Shown: in pieces, positions 1 to 8,018 of the stretch
Layout of the letters: each line of letters opens with the position of its first letter
Position numbering within the stretch: position 1 is the stretch's first letter
Origin: Paraliobacillus ryukyuensis
Lineage (GTDB): Bacteria; Bacillota; Bacilli; Bacillales; Amphibacillaceae
Direction of reading: 5' to 3'
Length of the DNA: 64,000 nt
Assembly: GCF_003315295.1 (NCBI RefSeq)
Contig: NZ_QNRI01000001.1
Span: 434,001-498,000, forward strand
Position numbers and translations under genes: made by a program
Notes under the pieces: model-generated
The model's database searches: none
Told to the model about the DNA's origin: nothing
Seen by the model: only the letters and a program-made list of their open reading frames with translations

Positions 1-530
1 GACAACTTACGCAATGCTTGAGACATTAGTCTTGCTTGCAAACCAACGTGGGCGTCTCCCATTTCACCTTCAATCTCGGCTTTAGGAACAAGCGCTGCAA
101 CCGAATCAATAACAATCATATCAACGGCACCACTTCGTACTAGTGCTTCTGCAATTTCTAATGCTTGCTCTCCTGTGTCTGGTTGTGAAAGTAATAATTC
201 ATCCACATTAACACCTAAACTTCTTGCATAAACAGGATCTAAAGCATGTTCTGCATCAATAAAGGCTGCTTGACCACCTTGTTTCTGTGCTTCGGCAATG
301 GCATGAAGGGAGACCGTTGTTTTACCAGAAGATTCTGGTCCATAAATCTCAACAACACGCCCCCTCGGATATCCTCCAACACCTAATGCAACATCCAACG
401 CTAAAGAACCACTGGAAACAGTAGCTACTTTTTGCTCTGCACGTTCTCCTAACTTCATGATAGAACCTTTACCAAATTGCTTCTCTATAGATTTCAACGC
501 CATATCTAAGGCTTGTTTACGATCACTCAC
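1..530 (-). CDS. recA: Recombinase RecA, N-terminal 176 codons (cut by window edge)
   Basis: RecA forms ATP-dependent filaments on single-stranded DNA for homologous recombination and triggers LexA self-cleavage in the SOS response. The visible part starts [10 protein letters not shown] and carries the Walker A box GPESSGKT at residues 64-71 and the IDAEHALDP region that follows. I chose the GTG start because a strong ribosome binding site (GAGGGGG) lies nine bases upstream and the protein then begins like Bacillus RecA. An in-frame ATG seven codons further upstream would place that binding site inside the gene. The C-terminal half is outside the window. A LexA-type box and promoter lie upstream. 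Confidence 0.97.
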   Translation of the reverse strand, partial: MSDRKQALDMALKSIEKQFGKGSIMKLGERAEQKVATVSSGSLALDVALGVGGYPRGRVVEIYGPESSGKTTVSLHAIAEAQKQGGQAAFIDAEHALDPVYARSLGVNVDELLLSQPDTGEQALEIAEALVRSGAVDMIVIDSVAALVPKAEIEGEMGDAHVGLQARLMSQALRKL

Positions 531-564
531 GTTATATTTCCCCCTCGTCATTTAAACTACTACT

Positions 565-593
565 ATCATAACTTGTTTTTTGAGATAAAACAA
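565..593 (-). promoter_or_regulatory. Sigma-A promoter of recA
   Basis: On the minus strand TTGTTT (588-593) and TATGAT (565-570) are separated by exactly 17 bases, ahead of the recA GTG start. The spacer and -35 also form an inverted repeat (ACTTGTTTT...AAAACAAGT, 571-595). The assignment rests on consensus match and position only. Confidence 0.7.
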
Positions 594-601
594 GTAAAAA
601 G

Positions 602-615
602 CGAATAAATGTTCG
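602..615. promoter_or_regulatory. LexA (SOS) box of recA
   Basis: The sequence CGAATAAATGTTCG differs by one base in the conserved arms from the Gram-positive LexA (Cheo) operator CGAACNNNNGTTCG. It lies just upstream of the predicted recA -35 element, where a LexA dimer could block polymerase. This agrees with the known SOS control of recA in Bacillus. Confidence 0.75.
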
Positions 616-617
616 TT

Positions 618-670
618 ATTTTTTAGCTAATATTACTCAACAAAAAATATCATTTCATTAGCTAAAAAAT
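618..670. repeat. 14-bp perfect inverted repeat between cinA and recA
   Basis: ATTTTTTAGCTAAT (618-631) and ATTAGCTAAAAAAT (657-670) are exact reverse complements separated by 25 bases. Each arm contains the palindrome TTAGCTAA. The stem is AT-rich and has no clean U-tract beyond it, so a role as a cinA terminator is uncertain. It could be a regulator site or an mRNA 3' structure. Confidence 0.6.
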
Positions 671-715
671 CAAATTTGTCCGTCTTATAGTGTACAAATC
701 TTTTTTTTTAGGAAA

Positions 716-1975
716 TTATAATTTATTATTTTTAAGTAGATAGTATAGTAGCTCTAGCCCTTTCTTAACCGAACGCTTCCTTACATAATTTCGATCACCA
801 TAAAAGTGATATTTCTCCGTGATGATTACGCTATTCGCTTGATAAATACTTATATAAACTGTTCCTGGTGGTTGACCTTCTAACGCATTTGGTCCTGCAA
901 CCCCAGTAAAACTAATCGCTATATCAGCTCGCATAGTTTTTGCCACTTGCTCTGCCATTGCTTTAGCGCAGGCCTTACTCACTGTACCATTTGTTACTAA
1001 TAATTCTCTTGGTATATTTAATACTGCTTGTTTCACGTGCTCACTGTAACTAACAACACTTCCTTGAAACACTTGACTTGCTCCCGATAGAGAAACTAAC
1101 GCATCAGCAAATAAACCACCTGTTAGACTCTCAGCCGCAGCTAGCGTCTGTTTTTTTTCTATTAATAGATTCAAAACAGCCGTCTCTATCGATACATCAT
1201 CATACCCATAGTAGTACGAACCAACGATAGCAAGTACTTCTTGTTGCTTTTGTTCGATCATTTGATTTGCTTGGTCAGCTGTATTTGCTTTTGCCGTAAT
1301 ACGGACTGCAACTTCACCATCAGAAGCTAATGGAGCTACGGTCGGATTAACTTGATCTGACACAATCGATTGGATTTTTGTTTCCAATTGAGCTTCACCA
1401 ATTCCAATAAAACGAAGCATTCGAGATGAAATTACTTCTTCTAAGGAGAGTTGGTCTTTTAAATATGGTATAACAAACTCCGTCATCATCTGTTTCATTT
1501 CCCTGGGAACGCCTGGCATAAAAATAAACATAGTTTGTTCATAAGAAACAATCATTCCTGGTGCAGTACCTATATGATTATCGATAATCGTAGCATCAGG
1601 AAATACCATCGCTTGCTTACGATTATTCGCTGTTACTTGACGATTATTTTTGGAAAAATAATGATGAATTGTAGTAAGAACATCCTCATTTAACTCTAAT
1701 AATTCACCTGTGAGACTCGCGAATGCCTCTCTGGTTAGATCATCTTCTGTAGGGCCAAGACCACCTGTTACGAATACTATATCCGAACGACCTTTTGCTT
1801 CATCAAAACAACGCTCTACTCGTGCTAGATTGTCACCTACAACTTGATGATAATATACACTCAAACCAATATCAGCCAACTTATCTGATATCCATTGTGC
1901 ATTGGTATTGGCAATTTGTCCTAATAGAAGTTCTGTACCTACACCAATAATCTCAGCTTTATACGTTTTTTCCAT
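716..1975 (-). CDS. cinA: CinA-like competence/damage-inducible protein, NMN deamidase family
   Basis: This 419-residue protein has the usual two-domain CinA layout. An N-terminal molybdopterin-binding-like (COG1058) domain spans roughly residues 5-170 and includes GTELLLGQ and VTGGLGPTEDD. A C-terminal PncC/CinA domain covers about 255-415 and includes AAAESLTGG and SFTGVAGP. In other bacteria the C-terminal domain hydrolyses nicotinamide mononucleotide in pyridine-nucleotide salvage. The gene sits between pgsA and recA as in B. subtilis and its ATG overlaps the pgsA stop codon (TAATG), suggesting coupled translation. recA has its own promoter downstream. Confidence 0.95.
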   Translation of the reverse strand: MEKTYKAEIIGVGTELLLGQIANTNAQWISDKLADIGLSVYYHQVVGDNLARVERCFDEAKGRSDIVFVTGGLGPTEDDLTREAFASLTGELLELNEDVLTTIHHYFSKNNRQVTANNRKQAMVFPDATIIDNHIGTAPGMIVSYEQTMFIFMPGVPREMKQMMTEFVIPYLKDQLSLEEVISSRMLRFIGIGEAQLETKIQSIVSDQVNPTVAPLASDGEVAVRITAKANTADQANQMIEQKQQEVLAIVGSYYYGYDDVSIETAVLNLLIEKKQTLAAAESLTGGLFADALVSLSGASQVFQGSVVSYSEHVKQAVLNIPRELLVTNGTVSKACAKAMAEQVAKTMRADIAISFTGVAGPNALEGQPPGTVYISIYQANSVIITEKYHFYGDRNYVRKRSVKKGLELLYYLLKNNKL

Positions 1976-2553
1976 TATTTAGACCCTTTCATTACATGCC
2001 AATTTTTTATAAAGTAATCTACTCCTGATAAAACAGTTAAAATTAATGCAATGTATAACGTTACGATATCAAAAGGAAAACTAATATAAGCAAATGGGAA
2101 ATTATGAAGTAACAATGTGGCTATCGAAACTAGCTGAAATGTTGTTTTCCATTTCCCCATATTTCCAGCTGCTAACACAAGCCCTTCCCCAGCCGCTACT
2201 AACCTAAGACCTGTAATGGCAAATTCTCTACTAATGATAATAATAACAATCCAAGCAGGTACCATCCCCATTTCAATAAGTAAAATATAAGCTGCAGATA
2301 CCAATAGTTTGTCAGCCATTGGATCTAAAAATTTTCCTAAATTCGTAACTAAGTTATATTTTCTAGCATAGTACCCATCAATCCAATCTGTACCTGCTGC
2401 AATGATAAATAGCAGAGCAGCTACAAAATCGACAATAGGTAGTGTTTCTGTACCCATCGTCCAAATTCCCCAATTTATCGGTAATGTTAAAAGCAAAATA
2501 AAAATTGGAATTAAAAAAATACGTGATAATGTAATTCGATTTGGTATGTTCAT
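1975..2553 (-). CDS. pgsA: CDP-diacylglycerol--glycerol-3-phosphate 3-phosphatidyltransferase
   Basis: PgsA transfers the phosphatidyl group from CDP-diacylglycerol to glycerol-3-phosphate, the committed step to phosphatidylglycerol, in the membrane. The 192-residue protein carries the CDP-alcohol phosphotransferase signature DG(x)2AR(x)8G(x)3D(x)3D, seen as DWIDGYYAR then GKFLDPMAD, and several hydrophobic segments. I start at MNIPNRITLSR because an AAGGGG binding site precedes it. A longer frame begins 22 codons upstream without support. The rodZ-pgsA-cinA order matches B. subtilis. The CDP-diacylglycerol substrate would come from CdsA, also in this window. Confidence 0.95.
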   Translation of the reverse strand: MNIPNRITLSRIFLIPIFILLLTLPINWGIWTMGTETLPIVDFVAALLFIIAAGTDWIDGYYARKYNLVTNLGKFLDPMADKLLVSAAYILLIEMGMVPAWIVIIIISREFAITGLRLVAAGEGLVLAAGNMGKWKTTFQLVSIATLLLHNFPFAYISFPFDIVTLYIALILTVLSGVDYFIKNWHVMKGSK

Positions 2554-2620
2554 TGTGATTTCCCCTTTTTTGCAATGATAAACCCTTCCCACCTTGCGAT
2601 GAAAAGGGTATCTCGCCACC

Positions 2621-3550
2621 TTATTCTGTAACCTGATTCATATTAATCCAAACTTGCTGTACTGCAGTAGGACTACTAATATCATCAGATAATTCTAACA
2701 TTGTCCCATTTAACTCAATGGAGATAGTTGTTGGTTCACCAAAACGCAAGTAAATCTGTTCTAAATCAGAGACGTCTAATTCAACTGGCGAATTACTTGA
2801 TTGTAATGTACCATAGAATAAACTTTCCCCATTACTGTCTTCAATTTCAAGCCAGTTTTGATTCTCTGTCGATACTACTAAGGCTACCTCATCCTCTGCA
2901 TACGTGAAATCATAAGTTGATTCGTCGTTTTCAAATTGCGTCAGTTCTAATGTAGGTTCTTGATCCTCTGCAGAGGTTGACTCCTCTGTTGATTGTTCTT
3001 GATCAGATCCATCCTCATTTGTTTGACCCTTTTCTGTTGTTTCAGAAGATTCATTATTCGCTGATGCATCGTCTGAATCTGAACGCACTTTCACTTCATC
3101 TCCGCTTTGCTCCGTGTTGTTTGCAGAAGGTGTATTATTATTATCTGTAAACATACCGCTAGTAACAAATAGATAAATAACGAAAGCAACGCCAATGATT
3201 AAGATTACAACGATAATGGTGGGAAGCAATGAAAAAATAGGCGAGCTTTTTTCTGAGACATTCGTATCTTTCCTGCTGCGTTGTACACGATTATAATCAA
3301 TGGAATGATCTTCTTCTGTCACTGGTAATTCATGGCTGTAAGTCTCTAGCAATTCATTAGCATCAAGTCCAACCGCAACAGCATACTCTTTAATAAAAGC
3401 ACGGGCATAAAAAGACCCTGGTAACAAAGAAAAATCACCATTTTCAATAGCTCGTAAATATCTTGGTTGAATTTTTGTCATGTCTTGAATATCTTGTAGT
3501 GAGAGATTTTTGGCTTCTCTCGCTTCTTTTAATCTCATACCGATTTCCAT
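2621..3550 (-). CDS. rodZ: RodZ-like cell-shape protein (YmfM), HTH plus membrane anchor
   Basis: This is a bitopic membrane protein of the RodZ family, which links MreB filaments to the wall-elongation machinery in other rods. From the chosen start (MEIGMRLKEAREAK) a Cro/C1-type helix-turn-helix covers about residues 5-65. One transmembrane helix spans about 109-130, followed by a low-complexity acidic Ser/Asn/Glu linker and a DUF4115-type beta domain to residue 309. An ATG five codons upstream is possible, but GGATGGTG gives a better ribosome binding site for the chosen start. It heads the pgsA-cinA cluster. In B. subtilis ymfK would lie upstream, and it is not here. Confidence 0.9.
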   Translation of the reverse strand: MEIGMRLKEAREAKNLSLQDIQDMTKIQPRYLRAIENGDFSLLPGSFYARAFIKEYAVAVGLDANELLETYSHELPVTEEDHSIDYNRVQRSRKDTNVSEKSSPIFSLLPTIIVVILIIGVAFVIYLFVTSGMFTDNNNTPSANNTEQSGDEVKVRSDSDDASANNESSETTEKGQTNEDGSDQEQSTEESTSAEDQEPTLELTQFENDESTYDFTYAEDEVALVVSTENQNWLEIEDSNGESLFYGTLQSSNSPVELDVSDLEQIYLRFGEPTTISIELNGTMLELSDDISSPTAVQQVWINMNQVTE

Positions 3551-3609
3551 GTTAACACCATCCAATTAAATATAAAAAGTAAATCATCACACTATTTACT
3601 ATTATTATC

Positions 3610-3631
3610 ATAAATGATTTTTATCATTTAT
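3610..3631. promoter_or_regulatory. Perfect palindrome upstream of rodZ
   Basis: ATAAATGAT and ATCATTTAT form a 9-bp perfect inverted repeat around TTTT, about 60 bp upstream of the rodZ start. The spacing is operator-like, but AT-rich DNA makes such palindromes common. I recognise no regulator for it. Confidence 0.35.
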
Positions 3632-3703
3632 TAAAGATCTAATTATACAAATTTTGTTTTATTTAATTTAATATTTGTTTTTTATGTAACTTTTTTTATA
3701 AAT

Positions 3704-4159
3704 GAGTCAATTTCATAATTTATTTCTATTTAATAAAACACGAACATTACATGGATATTTCTTTTACATGTTTTCTTTACAAATAAGGGAAGGAAGCAAA
3801 TGGGGAGACTCCTCGAAAATAAAAAGCTAATTTCTTCGTGCGATGATTCGCTGCCAAAGCGTTCCTTATCCTGAAGGAATAGCAGATGATCTTGGTGGGA
3901 CGAGTAATCGCAGTCCCAGATGATCTTGGTGGGACGAGTGATCGCAGTCCCATCAGCCGAAGATTCACTTTTGTTGATGAAGGAATGTTAGACTAAAACC
4001 GTCACGTCGTGTGACAACATCTAACTGACCCACATCTTGTGGGCCCGAGGTGATACCTTCGGAAAGCGACCTCATTTGCTGACTGCACGGAGCTAATATG
4101 CTACATATAATTATTTTATTCGTGTTTGTCAAACAAATATTGAATTATGAAATTAACTC
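3704..4159 (-). mobile_element. MITE-like element, family A copy 1 (A1)
   Basis: The ends GAGTCAATTTCATAATT and (reverse-complemented) GAGTTAATTTCATAATT match at 16 of 17 positions. Immediately outside both ends is AAAT, a candidate 4-bp target duplication (3700-3703, 4160-4163). The interior shares long blocks with the elements at 11654 and 17084, including GAAGGAAGCAA, CCTCGAAAATAAA, CTTCGTGCGATGATTCGCTGCC and TTAGACTAAAACCGTCACG. There is no plausible coding sequence, so any mobility would need a transposase supplied elsewhere. It fills most of the gap between ymfJ and rodZ. The strand is set relative to copy 3. Confidence 0.7.
3884..3951. repeat. Tandem 34-bp duplication inside A1
   Basis: Two adjacent 34-bp units beginning AGATGATCTTGGTGGGAC and ending GATCGCAGTCCC or AATCGCAGTCCC differ at one base. 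Each unit holds a GGGAC...GTCCC stem. The same block occurs once, reverse-complemented, in the family B elements at 14299-14584 and 44713-44893, but not in A2 or A3. Confidence 0.85.
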
Positions 4160-4240
4160 AAATATATTAATAATATGTGAATAGGTGCCATTATAAGCTA
4201 AGGGATAACTTTAATGCGGCGATACAAACAAGGAGAAAGA

Positions 4241-4266
4241 AAAGCCCTTGCAGATGCAAGGACTTT
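4241..4266 (-). terminator. Intrinsic terminator after ymfJ
   Basis: On the minus strand AGTCCTTGC and GCAAGGGCT pair around ATCT, followed by TTTTCTTTC, immediately downstream of the ymfJ stop codon. It separates the ymfF-ymfJ group from rodZ. Confidence 0.8.
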
Positions 4267-4272
4267 TTGTAT

Positions 4273-4533
4273 TTAACGATCTGTACCCTCGTTTTGCACT
4301 AATTTAACCATCATATTCGCAATGGCATGTTGTTCTTTTTTATCCGCAACATTCCACAGTTCTTTAATAACTGCTTCTTGACCATTTTTTGCATCCACAT
4401 GATGTGATAGATAATCACCAATATCATAGGCTACATCAGATATAGCTTGTTGACTTATACCTTGTGTTTGGGCTTGGTGTAAGCGATCGCCAAGGAAATC
4501 TTTCCATGATTCGAAATTATCTAGAACAGACAT
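4273..4533 (-). CDS. ymfJ: YmfJ, DUF3243 family protein
   Basis: This 86-residue acidic soluble protein matches the YmfJ/DUF3243 family, whose function is unknown. It starts MSVLDNFESWKDFLGDRLHQ and appears all-helical, with the AVIKELWNVADKKEQHAIANMMVKLV segment split over residues 54-79. A good ribosome binding site (GGAGGGAAAAGG) precedes the ATG. Its position downstream of ymfI is the same as in B. subtilis. An intrinsic terminator follows directly. The neighbours (proteases and a reductase) do not define its job. Confidence 0.88.
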   Translation of the reverse strand: MSVLDNFESWKDFLGDRLHQAQTQGISQQAISDVAYDIGDYLSHHVDAKNGQEAVIKELWNVADKKEQHAIANMMVKLVQNEGTDR

Positions 4534-4606
4534 TTACCTTTTCCCTCCTTCCATTGACTTGCACCAATAGGTTGTGAAAATAGAAAGGAAAATATACATG
4601 TATTTG

Positions 4607-5323
4607 TTACCAAGCGCCGTCGATATTGATGTTTTCTCCATTTATATAGGTAGCGTGTGGTTGACATAGAAATGTGACTAAATCGGCGACCTCTTCCACT
4701 TTGCCCATTCGGTTAGCCGGAATATCTTGAACCAATGCATCAACTTCTTCTTTCGATAGATCCGCATTCATCTTTGTATTAATTAAACCAGGACTAACAG
4801 CGTTAACGCGGATATTGCTACTAGCGACTTCCTTTGCTAAGGCTTTTACAAAACTATTTTGCGCTCCCTTTACCGATGAATAGATAACTTCTGAACTAGC
4901 ACCAACATTTCCCCAAATCGATGATATCACGATGATATTCCCATGTTGATTACGAATCATGGTAGGTAAGAAAAACTGTGTGATTAGCCATAACGCTTTT
5001 ACATGCACATGAAATAGCTCATCCATTACTTGTTTAGGTGTCTCTTGGAATAAGCCACTATACGCTTGACCATTAGCAAACACAAGATGAGATGGTACAA
5101 ATGAAACAGAATTGATAAACGCTTCAATACCAGATCCTGTACTTAAATCGCCACGAAGAACTTCTACTACCGTTTCGTTTGGTAAAGCTGGTAGCAATTC
5201 GTCGATACTCTTTCTGTTTGTATGGTAATGTAGGGAAAGAGTGTACCCATCCCGTGCTAACTGTAAGGCAACAGCTTTCCCAATATCACCACTTGCTCCA
5301 ATAATTAGACAATGCTTATCCAT
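4607..5323 (-). CDS. ymfI: Short-chain dehydrogenase/reductase YmfI (FabG-like)
   Basis: This is a classical SDR fold oxidoreductase predicted to use NAD(P)H; its substrate is unknown. From MDKHCLIIGAS the dinucleotide-binding glycine motif GASGDIG is at residues 9-15, the FANG motif is near 82-85, and the catalytic triad is Ser135, Tyr148 and Lys152. The length of 238 residues is normal for the family. A longer frame adds 17 residues but lies inside ymfH, so I use the internal ATG with AAGG upstream, which overlaps the ymfH stop by 8 bp. The tight overlap implies one operon with ymfF and ymfH. FabG itself normally sits with the fab genes, so a housekeeping fatty-acid role is less likely. Confidence 0.9.
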   Translation of the reverse strand: MDKHCLIIGASGDIGKAVALQLARDGYTLSLHYHTNRKSIDELLPALPNETVVEVLRGDLSTGSGIEAFINSVSFVPSHLVFANGQAYSGLFQETPKQVMDELFHVHVKALWLITQFFLPTMIRNQHGNIIVISSIWGNVGASSEVIYSSVKGAQNSFVKALAKEVASSNIRVNAVSPGLINTKMNADLSKEEVDALVQDIPANRMGKVEEVADLVTFLCQPHATYINGENINIDGAW

Positions 5324-6614
5324 TTGTAGCTGCCTTGGTTGGAACGACTTGAAAAACTGTAACATTGGTGTCATTAACCCAGTGTTGTAAGTAATCGTTG
5401 ACGTCTTCTATCGTAATTTGATTAAGTGCTGGTAACATATTAAAATAATCAAATCCTAACGTCTTATAATGAATAAATTGTTGGGCAGTTGCCTCTAAAC
5501 TATTCATACTTCTTAATATTTCCCCAGTTTTCTTTCTTTTCATTCGTTCAAATTCTTCTGTCGTCAGTGTAGTTTTTTTCCACCTTAGCAGTTGATCTTT
5601 CATTTGGTCTGCTAATTGATCAGGTTTCGTGGTATTTCCACCTAAAATAGAAAATGCAAAATTCTTTTCACGATTCACTTCAAAGGAAAAATGATCATCA
5701 ATTAAATCCTTTTCATAAAGTTCTTGATAAAATGCCCCACTTTTCGAATAAAAATGATCTAGTAACATGTCTGAAATTAAATCATGTTTCATGAATTCTT
5801 GGTCAATGGATTGCAGGTTTTCTTTAATTCCTACCAAGCACTTCGGTACAGAAACCGGCATTTCTAATACCTCTTTTTGGCTTGCTACAGTTGCAGGTTC
5901 TTCAGGTAAAGATCGTTCAATCGACTTGAATGGTGCAAATTCTTTTTCTTGCTGATTCTTCTTAATAAGATCCATCATCTCTTCCGCTTCAAAATTACCA
6001 GCCAAAAATAAAATCATATTAGCAGGGTGATAAAAAGTATGGTAACACGTGTACAAATCATTTTTGGTAATTGCCTGAATGGTATCAACAGTACCAGCAA
6101 TATCAATTTGAACTGGGTGCGCATGATACATATTGCCAATGGTTCCAAAAAAAGCACGCCAATCTGGCTGATCATCATACATACGGATCTCTTGCGCAAT
6201 AATACCTTTTTCTTTTTCAACTGATTGATCAGAAAAATAGGGCTCTTGGACGAAATCAAGCAACGTTTCAACGTTAGATTCTATAGATTCTGTAGCAGAG
6301 AACAAGTAAGCTGTTTTTGTAAAAGAAGTAAATGCGTTTGCTGATGCTCCTCGTTTTGTGAAATCTTGAAAAACGTCACGATCTTCTTTTTCAAATAACT
6401 TGTGCTCTAAAAAATGCGCAATACCGTCTGGCACATTGATATAAGCATCTTGCTGAATTGGTATAAAAGATTGATCAATTGAGCCATAATCGGTTGCAAA
6501 TATAGCAAAAGTCTTTGCCATTTCGTTTTTTGGCAACAAATAAACTTGTAAACCATTAGCAAGTTTTTCTTCATATAATGTCTCTTTTAATTGTTCATAA
6601 TATTGCTTATTCAT
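5316..6614 (-). CDS. ymfH: M16-family zinc peptidase YmfH (catalytic partner)
   Basis: This M16B (insulinase-like) metallopeptidase has the inverted zinc motif HFLEH at residues 67-71 and the downstream glutamate region typical of active members (EKGIIAQEIRM). The 432-residue length covers the two halves of an M16 subunit. I start at MNKQYYEQLK because GGAGGAG is placed six bases upstream; the ATG five codons earlier overlaps that site. It overlaps ymfF by 8 bp at its start and ymfI by 8 bp at its end. M16B pairs of one active and one inactive subunit process peptides in related systems, so a heterodimer with YmfF is likely. The substrate is unknown. Confidence 0.92.
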   Translation of the reverse strand: MNKQYYEQLKETLYEEKLANGLQVYLLPKNEMAKTFAIFATDYGSIDQSFIPIQQDAYINVPDGIAHFLEHKLFEKEDRDVFQDFTKRGASANAFTSFTKTAYLFSATESIESNVETLLDFVQEPYFSDQSVEKEKGIIAQEIRMYDDQPDWRAFFGTIGNMYHAHPVQIDIAGTVDTIQAITKNDLYTCYHTFYHPANMILFLAGNFEAEEMMDLIKKNQQEKEFAPFKSIERSLPEEPATVASQKEVLEMPVSVPKCLVGIKENLQSIDQEFMKHDLISDMLLDHFYSKSGAFYQELYEKDLIDDHFSFEVNREKNFAFSILGGNTTKPDQLADQMKDQLLRWKKTTLTTEEFERMKRKKTGEILRSMNSLEATAQQFIHYKTLGFDYFNMLPALNQITIEDVNDYLQHWVNDTNVTVFQVVPTKAATNG

Positions 6615-7893
6615 CGTTTTCTCCTCCATCAGCGGTTAAGAAATAGACAGTATCTAACTGTAATTGTTGAGCTACTTTTAATACATCAGCCTTTGTTACT
6701 GTACTAATCTGTGATAAAAAGTCTTCTGGCGTTTGGGTCGTTTCAGCTAGCACTTGATGATACAGTATTTCAATTAAACCGTTGGGATTATCAATGGTTT
6801 CTTTCCATTGATTGGTAATCTGTTTTTTTGCTTCTTCCACATCATCAGCAGAAAATTCACCATTCACCATGTCATCGATCTGAGCTACAATAATTTCTTT
6901 AGCCTTATAAAAATCTTTAGGGTCAATGCCACTAAACACAAATAAAAGCCCTTTATGACTTTCAAATCTTGAAGCAGCATAATACGCTAAGCTATTTTTT
7001 TCTCTTACATTCATAAACAATTTTGAACTAGGAAACCCTCCAAATACTCCATTAAACACTTGTAGGGCAGGATAAAGCGGATCAGCGAATTTTATCGAAG
7101 ATCTGTAACCTAGATGTAATTTTGCTTGCTGAACAGGCTGCTTTTCGATTACTTCTTTTGCTTGTTGAATAGTTGGCTTTTCTTCTTGTATTTGATTCAC
7201 TTTAGGTTGTCTGTCTGCATTGAAATATGACTGAATATATTCGCTTACATTCATGGAAGAAAAATCACCTAAAACATAGATATCCATTTTGTCTTCTTGA
7301 AGCAATTGTTGATAGTATCGGTATAAGTTCTTTTCATCAATTGTATCTAAGTCTTCTTCGTATCCATGAACATGCAAACGATAAGACTCATCTTCACACA
7401 TTTCATCAATTAACCGCATGTTAGCATAGCTCATTTTATTGTCTACAATCGCGTTTATTTTTTGCTTTAATGTTTGTTTTTCTCTTGTCACCACATTGGT
7501 ATCAAATGATTGCTCTGTTGCCTTCGGAAAGTAAATTACTTCATGCAGAAATTTTATTGCTTCTTCAAAGATATTCGTTTCTGTCGTTAAGTAAGCTTGA
7601 TTAGCCACTTCCATTCGAAACGACAAAATATGGTTGTTGCCTTTTTTTCCTCCATCAATAGATAAATGAGCGCCATACAAATTATCTAAAGCTTGCCTAA
7701 ATTGATGTTGGGTTGGATAATTACGTGTACCCTGTTGCAATACAAATGGCAATAATGCTCGATAAGTAATGGTATCTTTAGCTAGTGTCGCTTTAAATTT
7801 CACGACAATATCAACAGTTTTAAACTTCTTACTATCGATTACATGAAGTTTATATCCGTTGTAATCATATGTTTGTTCATTTGTTACAGTCAA
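6607..7893 (-). CDS. ymfF: M16-family peptidase-like protein YmfF (probably inactive subunit)
   Basis: This 428-residue protein has the M16 fold pattern, including the conserved YRSSIKFADPLYPALQV and FGGFPSSKLFMNVREKNSLAY regions. I see no HxxEH zinc motif in the N-terminal half where the active partner has it. Family knowledge suggests that such proteins supply the substrate chamber for a catalytic partner, here YmfH. Translation of ymfH starts inside the last codons of ymfF. It is the first gene of the ymfF-H-I-J group and follows the nup operon terminator. Confidence 0.92.
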   Translation of the reverse strand: MTVTNEQTYDYNGYKLHVIDSKKFKTVDIVVKFKATLAKDTITYRALLPFVLQQGTRNYPTQHQFRQALDNLYGAHLSIDGGKKGNNHILSFRMEVANQAYLTTETNIFEEAIKFLHEVIYFPKATEQSFDTNVVTREKQTLKQKINAIVDNKMSYANMRLIDEMCEDESYRLHVHGYEEDLDTIDEKNLYRYYQQLLQEDKMDIYVLGDFSSMNVSEYIQSYFNADRQPKVNQIQEEKPTIQQAKEVIEKQPVQQAKLHLGYRSSIKFADPLYPALQVFNGVFGGFPSSKLFMNVREKNSLAYYAASRFESHKGLLFVFSGIDPKDFYKAKEIIVAQIDDMVNGEFSADDVEEAKKQITNQWKETIDNPNGLIEILYHQVLAETTQTPEDFLSQISTVTKADVLKVAQQLQLDTVYFLTADGGENDE

Positions 7894-7970
7894 TGCGAAC
7901 GCCTCCTCTTACTTCTTACATCCTTATTATATTTGTATTATTACTATCCCCTTAAAACTTATTCTACCGA

Positions 7971-8003
7971 AAAAAAAGCCCGGTAACAATTACCAGGCTT
8001 TTT
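7971..8003 (-). terminator. Intrinsic terminator after nupQ
   Basis: AAAAAGCCTGGTAA pairs with TTACCGGGCTTTTT (13 of 14 Watson-Crick, one G-U) and runs into a T-tract on the minus strand. It lies 16 bases beyond the nupQ stop. The A-rich opposite side makes it potentially bidirectional. Confidence 0.88.
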
Positions 8004-8018
8004 GATTCTATTTTTTTA

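Noticed and set aside
3777-3968. Minus-strand 63-codon frame inside A1
   Set aside because: It spans the tandem 34-bp duplication and repeat blocks; the composition reflects the repeat and not a protein.
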